Source: Tieghemiomyces parasiticus (Eukaryota; Kickxellomycota; Dimargaritomycetes; Dimargaritales; Dimargaritaceae). From it: a stretch of DNA of 64,000 nucleotides. Below are positions 58,953 through 64,000 of the stretch, piece by piece. The notes beneath the pieces were generated by a model. It was not told where the DNA came from. It did no database searches and saw only the letters and a program-made list of their open reading frames with translations. The stretch spans positions 1 to 64,000 of the forward strand of contig JANBPT010000151.1 in NCBI GenBank assembly GCA_027575765.1, in the 5' to 3' direction. Position 1 is the first letter of the stretch. The number at the start of each line of letters is the position of its first letter. Both the position numbers and the translations under genes were made by a program.

Positions 58953-61900
58953 CGATAATATCTTGCAATTGAGGCAACTGCACAGTCCCAGGCTTTTAGA
59001 TGACATCCTGCAAGTGGCGGTTGAGGAAGTATTGCCGGGTCACCAGTCCTCCCCCTAGCTGGTCGCAAGAAAGTTGGAAGCCATCCACCAGCGAGACTCA
59101 GGAACCTATCTCGGTCAAAATTACCCCCCCCCGCCATGTTGCCAGGCTTAGTGGCCGAGTCAACGGTCCTTAATTGGGAGTACTGTGACTCGACCGGAAG
59201 AGACCGCGCCACTTGCGAATAGTAGTAAGCCAACATACGGCAGCATTCAATTTGATAGCGAGAGCATGCTGAAGTCCCATGACCTTGTGGGCCTAAGAAG
59301 CAACTCCTTAATGACAACTCACTCGTCACACTCAGCGCATGGTGGTTGTAGTGGATGCTGGGGCTTGAGATTGAAGCGAAGCAGTAAAAGAAAAAGAAAA
59401 TAATAGGGTTAGCGCCAAAGTGATGGTTCCAGAGTGTTGGGGAGAGGTGGTGGAGAAAGGGGGGTAGCTAGATATCGAGTTTATTGAAGTTAATAGCTAA
59501 GGGAGAGGAGAGGGAATGCTGAATATAGGAGTATCAAGTCAACCAAGGCCATGATTCAATTGTCTTACTAGACTTAGTTATGTGCCAGGTGGGTAACCAG
59601 ATGCTTTACCCCTGATTTAGTAAGGTTGGTCCTTCAGTCAAGTTAGTGGCCTAAGGGAAAGGTTACCGAGCAAGGAGAGGTAAAGACTTGACTAGTGATC
59701 GAAACAAGGAATGATGGAGGTTGGGAGGAGAAGTGTAAAATAATAATAATAATCAACCAGCAAAAGAGGATTAGTGATAACCAGTAAGGGGAAAGTACGC
59801 CGCCCCAATTTATTGCCATTTACGATACTATCCTCAGGCTGTCGCCAAGTGTATTTATTATTTATGGCGTATGCTTTCTAGATCAGTAGCCACCTAGGCC
59901 TCACTTCTTGGGAAAGTGATTTTACCCAACTCGCTCGTAAAGTTGGCAGCCTTGCAAGCCCCGTGGCGGTCGTTGAATTAAGAGGGTACTCACTGAATGA
60001 TTGCTGATGGCGCAAATGTAAGCCTTGCTACCGTCGCCTCTCGCTGATTTCAGGAACACTAGTTGGCAGTCTAGCTTCGAGGTTTGTACGACAGCTGTCG
60101 CTTTCCAGTCCTTCTAACCGACGGCTGCTGCCCGTCTATTGATCAGGGGTCTGTAATAATGTCGCCAGAGCGAGCCACATATGTACAATCAAATCAGGCG
60201 AGGTATGATAACACTAAAAAATAGATAAAATAGAAATAGGCTATGGTAAAAAGTTAGCAGCGTGGGATAGAGAATTTACGGACTGTACTAGAGGTAGCGG
60301 GGTACTTCGGATTTTTCGGACCAATGCTGCCGTCAGCAGATGCGGAGCGATGAAAATACACCCAAGGTAGAACGATCAGTGAAAGTATCTAGCTGTGGTG
60401 GGTCGAAAGCAAGGCCAATTGGCTTCGTCATCACGTTCTTATGTAGGAGCTACTAAGCTTTCCGTTGCCGCTCACATAGCCTGGCGGAGGAAACGTCAAA
60501 TCCCCATTAGTCAGTTCAGATGAGCAGCGTCTTAAAATGATAATATCCTTAAATCTCTCCGTTCCTTATAAGTCTTGCCTTCTCATCAATGACTTACAGA
60601 TCATTGTCTCATTATGGCCAATGTCTTCTGCATTATAGTGAGAATAGCAGCTATACCATCGGTTACCTCTTATTTTATCCTTTGTATTGGCTTTAGTTGC
60701 ATTTCCTTCCCATTGGCAGCTGTGTGCCACTGTCATCGTATGCTTTATGAGGGTGGGGCCGTTTAAAAAGTGAGGTAAGCTGTAGGTTGGTTAAAATCAG
60801 GCAAGCAGGACATAAAGGTACACTGGTGTGGCTTAAGTGAGTAGGATACGTAGAGTGCAAATGAAAGTCTAGAAGAGAGGATAGGACTGGGTGGCCCCGA
60901 ACGGACCAACACTGGTAGATGCTACAAGGAATGTTGGTTTTGGCTAATCAGAACGGCCTCAGCAATAGTGCTGATAAACGAGCAGTGATTACGGTTTAAA
61001 GCTAGACGCCGGTGTGGACCAGCGTCCCTTCGCCGTGGTGAGTGGTGGCTGAGCACGTTGATCCGCCATAGGAGATGTTCAGGTTGACTAGTGAGCCCAG
61101 GGAGTTGCTAGAGGAAGCTATCAAACGGCTGAGAGAGGCTAACTAACCGACACTTTCGAAGTGGAGGTTGGTTGATCAGTAGAAGCGGCTACTATGCGCC
61201 GTACTGCTAAGTATACCTCCCCCTCCCCTATTCATTGCCTCCATGGGCGTATAGTGATTGACCAAAAACCCAGATCTGTCGATAGTGGTGAGGTGATTAG
61301 GCTCAAAGGCGGAGGACTCAGTCTCTACCACGATAGCAATCACCTGGTCACAGTTAGGGTCATTACCTGTCGGTTTGCTGGATAAGAGTCAGCAGAACTC
61401 CTCCATTCATTTTAAGATCTCGGGGTCCTCCACTTCACTCTCACCCACCGGGTTTGGTCTATTTTCCTTCCTATAAACGGGCCTTGGCCCTCCCATCACC
61501 TTCCCCTCTAGCTATATCACAGCTAAAGTTTGAGTCCACCAGTTTCATTCTCCAAGAGATCCTCGCGGATACGCCTGGGTTGACTTCCGCTCCAACTACA
61601 AACTAGAATACCAGCTTGGCCTCATTTGGGGTTGTAAGAAGTGTATAATGCTGGTCGATTGGTATTTACGTGCGTTTAATATTAAAAGCGCAGCCAGAAA
61701 TAAAGAGAGCGGAGATAGAAGCGACCGAACGAAATTTAACACATGTAAGGAGATGTGGAGAGCAGGAACAGAGTTAGAGCCCAAGATAATACTGCTAATT
61801 AACAACCTGCTTGGCCAGGTGACCACTGCAGTGGGCTAGTAAATATGAAAGTCAATGCGACGGAGAGGAAAAGGGACAGTGTGAGGATATAGTTGGAAAT

Positions 61901-62155
61901 ATGAATATGTATTTTTTTTAGAAAAAAAAACAAAACTATGCTTCGTGCAGGGGTCATGGAGGAAACGGCGACGGTAACTATTCGGGCTTCGCATTTCCGC
62001 GGGTCTTTTTTTAAAATAAATAAATATAAGTCAGTGGCCAAGCGAGAACGTGCATGGCTTAGCCATACAAGTAAACCCATGGTCCGAAAACCGCGTCACT
62101 AAACATGCTGAAGGAAGAGTGGGGGGGGAGAGCTATCCTGGAGATAGTTCAGCAG
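58356..62155. other. gene-free segment
   Basis: The first part is C/T-rich and carries the 3' end of the PAS-GATA gene. The remainder is AT-rich, with an ATA/AAT repeat near 59738-59752. No supported gene or RNA was found. Confidence 0.5.
58919..58949 (+). repeat. (AG)n microsatellite
   Basis: Fifteen and a half uninterrupted AG units. Confidence 0.95.
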
Positions 62156-64000
62156 CTAAGGCAAGAGGGTCTCCTCACGACTAGCGTGCAGCGCCTCCCG
62201 ACGGTGGTCCATAAATTGATTCCATTCCTCATCCTCCTGCTGGCGGCTAACGAAGCTAATTTTCAGCCCCTCTCGTTCCTGGGTAGCCCGAACCAACTGG
62301 CCGAACGCGCGGATTCGGAAGATCTGACCGGGGACCCGCGGGAGGTAACGGTCCCGAAGCGAGGTGCGAACGAACAGGGTGACGATTAAGGCGACGATGG
62401 CTATGGATAGAATCCACCAAAAGTTGGTGGAATAGAGGTGGTAGTCATGGTTGGAGGTGCCGTGGTGACGCATAGCGTCAAAGACCCCGGTGAAGATGAG
62501 GCCGCCGCCGACGCCGGCAATTGACCAGGCGGTGAGGATAATCCCGTGGCAGGCACCGATATTGGAAGGGCCGTACATATCGGTGAGGAAGGCCGGGATG
62601 ATCCCGAACCCCGCCCCATAGCAGAACGAGACGATCCAGATGAGGGCGATGAAGGCCGGGTAGTTCTGTTGGGCCATAACGGTGGGCAAGATGGCGATGA
62701 TGATCGTTTGGATAGTCAGGGTCGCCATAAAGCAGGGTTTGCGGCCCACTCGGTCGGAGAGGATGGAGCAGCACAGACGTCCGGCGAGATTGAACCCGCC
62801 ATTGGCCGACACGATGGCTGAGGCCGTGAGAGATGACTTGCCGAAGATGTCTACTACTATGGTTGACAGGCGGGAAATAGCCACCAGGCCAAAGACCGAG
62901 TTACCCATGAACATGAAGTAGAGCAGACGGAAATCGCGGTCGAGGAGGGACTCGATAAGCGTCTGCTGGAATATCATGGGCGAGGATGGCGCGGTCGAGT
63001 CGACCTGGAGCGGATAGAGCGCCGAATTCTGGGCCCGTTGCTGGGTTAGAGTGCCCTCATCCACCGGGCAATCTGGACGATTCACGTGCTCCGGGTGCTT
63101 GTCACCGAGCCCAATGTAGTCCGTAACTTCACCCGACTTGGCACGGGACAGGCGGTTGAGCGTGTCAGTGTCCTGGTAGTCGCCACGGGCAGCAGTCGAG
63201 TCGGCGGAGAAGGTGCGTGCACGAGACGCACCATCTGCCAGTCCCACCTGGTGCTTGTGAATGTCGAGCCCGTTTACAGTGTAGCCCGGCGGAGGTACGC
63301 GTAGGAAGAAGGCGCTGGGGAGCATAATGGCGAAGTAGATGCAACCCATGACCACGAAGGTCAGCGGTACGCCCAGGGACTTGATGAGCGGTAAGGGAAT
63401 CTGGGCGAACGCGATGGATCCTGCGCCGAACCCGCACACGGCGAACCCAGCGGCAAGCCCTCGGTGATCGGGGAACCACTTCTGTAGGGCTGATACGGGT
63501 GAGATGTAGCAGAACCCCAGACCGAATCCGCCGACGACGCCGTAGCCAACGTAGACCAGCCACATTTGCTTGGTGTGAACGGCCAAGGCGGTCAGCAGGT
63601 GGCCCGTAAACAGACTGATAGTCCCCACTAGGCAGCCGAAACGCGGACCCTTGCGTTCGAGGATGGGACCTGTGAAGGCAGCGGAGAACCCAAGGAGACA
63701 GACGGCCAGATAAAAAGTAATTGGGGCCGCATTGGCATTCTCGTCACCCGTAATGGCCTTATCGATCGGCTTGTTGTAGATACTCCAAGCGTACAGGGAA
63801 CCACTACAGAACTGGATAAGGACGGCCACAGGTAGGAGCACCCAACGGTTGAATGGGATGCCGCAGAACAGGTAGCGCTCGCGTTCGATCTGAGCCAGGC
63901 TGCGCTTATACGGGGAATCCCGATAATGCCACAGTACGAACTGCTTCAGGGGGTTGCCCCCGCGGCGGTACCACGGCCGCGAATCGGGCTGCGTGGCGGA
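62156..64000 (-). CDS. major facilitator transporter, OFA (oxalate/formate antiporter) family, 5' end outside window
   Basis: This is a 12-helix secondary transporter of the plasma or organelle membrane; OFA members exchange or carry organic anions and monocarboxylates. The frame is open from the window edge (64000) to TAG at 62156: 614 residues, with the N terminus missing. The first helix follows RYLFCGIPFNRW and contains the OFA-type QFCSGSLYAWSIYNKPI. LERKGPRFGCLVG resembles the MFS loop 2-3 motif. GYGVVGGFGLGFCYISPVSALQKWFPDHRGLAAGFAVCGFG is the OFA signature between helices 4 and 5. A long hydrophilic loop (about residues 250-330) separates the halves. LSDRVGRKPCF is the second-half loop motif. 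The tail is charged. No intron is seen. The substrate cannot be read from sequence. Confidence 0.9.
   Translation of the reverse strand, partial: SATQPDSRPWYRRGGNPLKQFVLWHYRDSPYKRSLAQIERERYLFCGIPFNRWVLLPVAVLIQFCSGSLYAWSIYNKPIDKAITGDENANAAPITFYLAVCLLGFSAAFTGPILERKGPRFGCLVGTISLFTGHLLTALAVHTKQMWLVYVGYGVVGGFGLGFCYISPVSALQKWFPDHRGLAAGFAVCGFGAGSIAFAQIPLPLIKSLGVPLTFVVMGCIYFAIMLPSAFFLRVPPPGYTVNGLDIHKHQVGLADGASRARTFSADSTAARGDYQDTDTLNRLSRAKSGEVTDYIGLGDKHPEHVNRPDCPVDEGTLTQQRAQNSALYPLQVDSTAPSSPMIFQQTLIESLLDRDFRLLYFMFMGNSVFGLVAISRLSTIVVDIFGKSSLTASAIVSANGGFNLAGRLCCSILSDRVGRKPCFMATLTIQTIIIAILPTVMAQQNYPAFIALIWIVSFCYGAGFGIIPAFLTDMYGPSNIGACHGIILTAWSIAGVGGGLIFTGVFDAMRHHGTSNHDYHLYSTNFWWILSIAIVALIVTLFVRTSLRDRYLPRVPGQIFRIRAFGQLVRATQEREGLKISFVSRQQEDEEWNQFMDHRREALHASREETLLP

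Noticed and set aside
1..64000. transposons, CRISPR arrays, rRNA, U1/U6 snRNA and 5S rRNA
   Set aside because: Looked for by characteristic motifs on both strands; nothing beyond the listed tRNA was found. Divergent noncoding RNAs could still be present and would need covariance-model searches.

Overview
The window looks like nuclear DNA of a fungus. Genes are well spaced. Most carry canonical GT-AG introns (donors GTAAGT/GTAAGC). The gene set is fungal: Hpm1-type methyltransferase, metaxin, Coq2, Coq8, Erg26-like enzyme, Mpc2, CP2/grainyhead and PAS-GATA regulators. Codons are mostly C/G-ended, stop usage is standard (TAA, TAG and TGA all end full-length proteins), and no transposon, CRISPR array, phage or operon was seen. 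An early-diverging (zygomycete-type) lineage is my inference only. Gene models were built by hand: exon joins were accepted when splice motifs, reading phase and protein family all agreed.

Layout. 0-2.3 kb: tRNA-Lys(CTT) and a decayed coding remnant. 2.3-14.7 kb: a dense block with HPM1/METTL18 (minus), metaxin-2 (plus), COQ2, an ERG26/NSDHL-like sterol dehydrogenase, COQ8, mitochondrial ribosomal protein L16 and tubulin cofactor C. 14.7-26.3 kb: almost gene-free, ending in a strongly pyrimidine-rich leader. 26.3-31.6 kb: a six-exon CP2/grainyhead transcription factor. 32.3-40.6 kb: MPC2 (minus), a basic serine/proline-rich protein with a sororin-like tail (plus), an F-box gene carrying an in-frame stop (minus), and a seven-exon orphan 7-transmembrane protein (minus). 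40.6-54.1 kb: a second gene-poor stretch, again ending in a pyrimidine-rich leader. 54.1-58.4 kb: a large PAS-GATA factor. 58.4-62.2 kb: gene-free. 62.2 kb to the end: an OFA-type major facilitator transporter, cut by the window edge.

How the genes relate. Five genes encode mitochondrial proteins: SAM-complex metaxin, two coenzyme Q biosynthesis proteins, mL16 and the pyruvate carrier. Four of these lie within 9 kb. Each has its own upstream region, so any relation is positional and not operonic. The two transcription-factor genes share a gene structure: a long pyrimidine-rich upstream zone and introns in which no AG dinucleotide occurs for roughly 80-230 bases before the acceptor.
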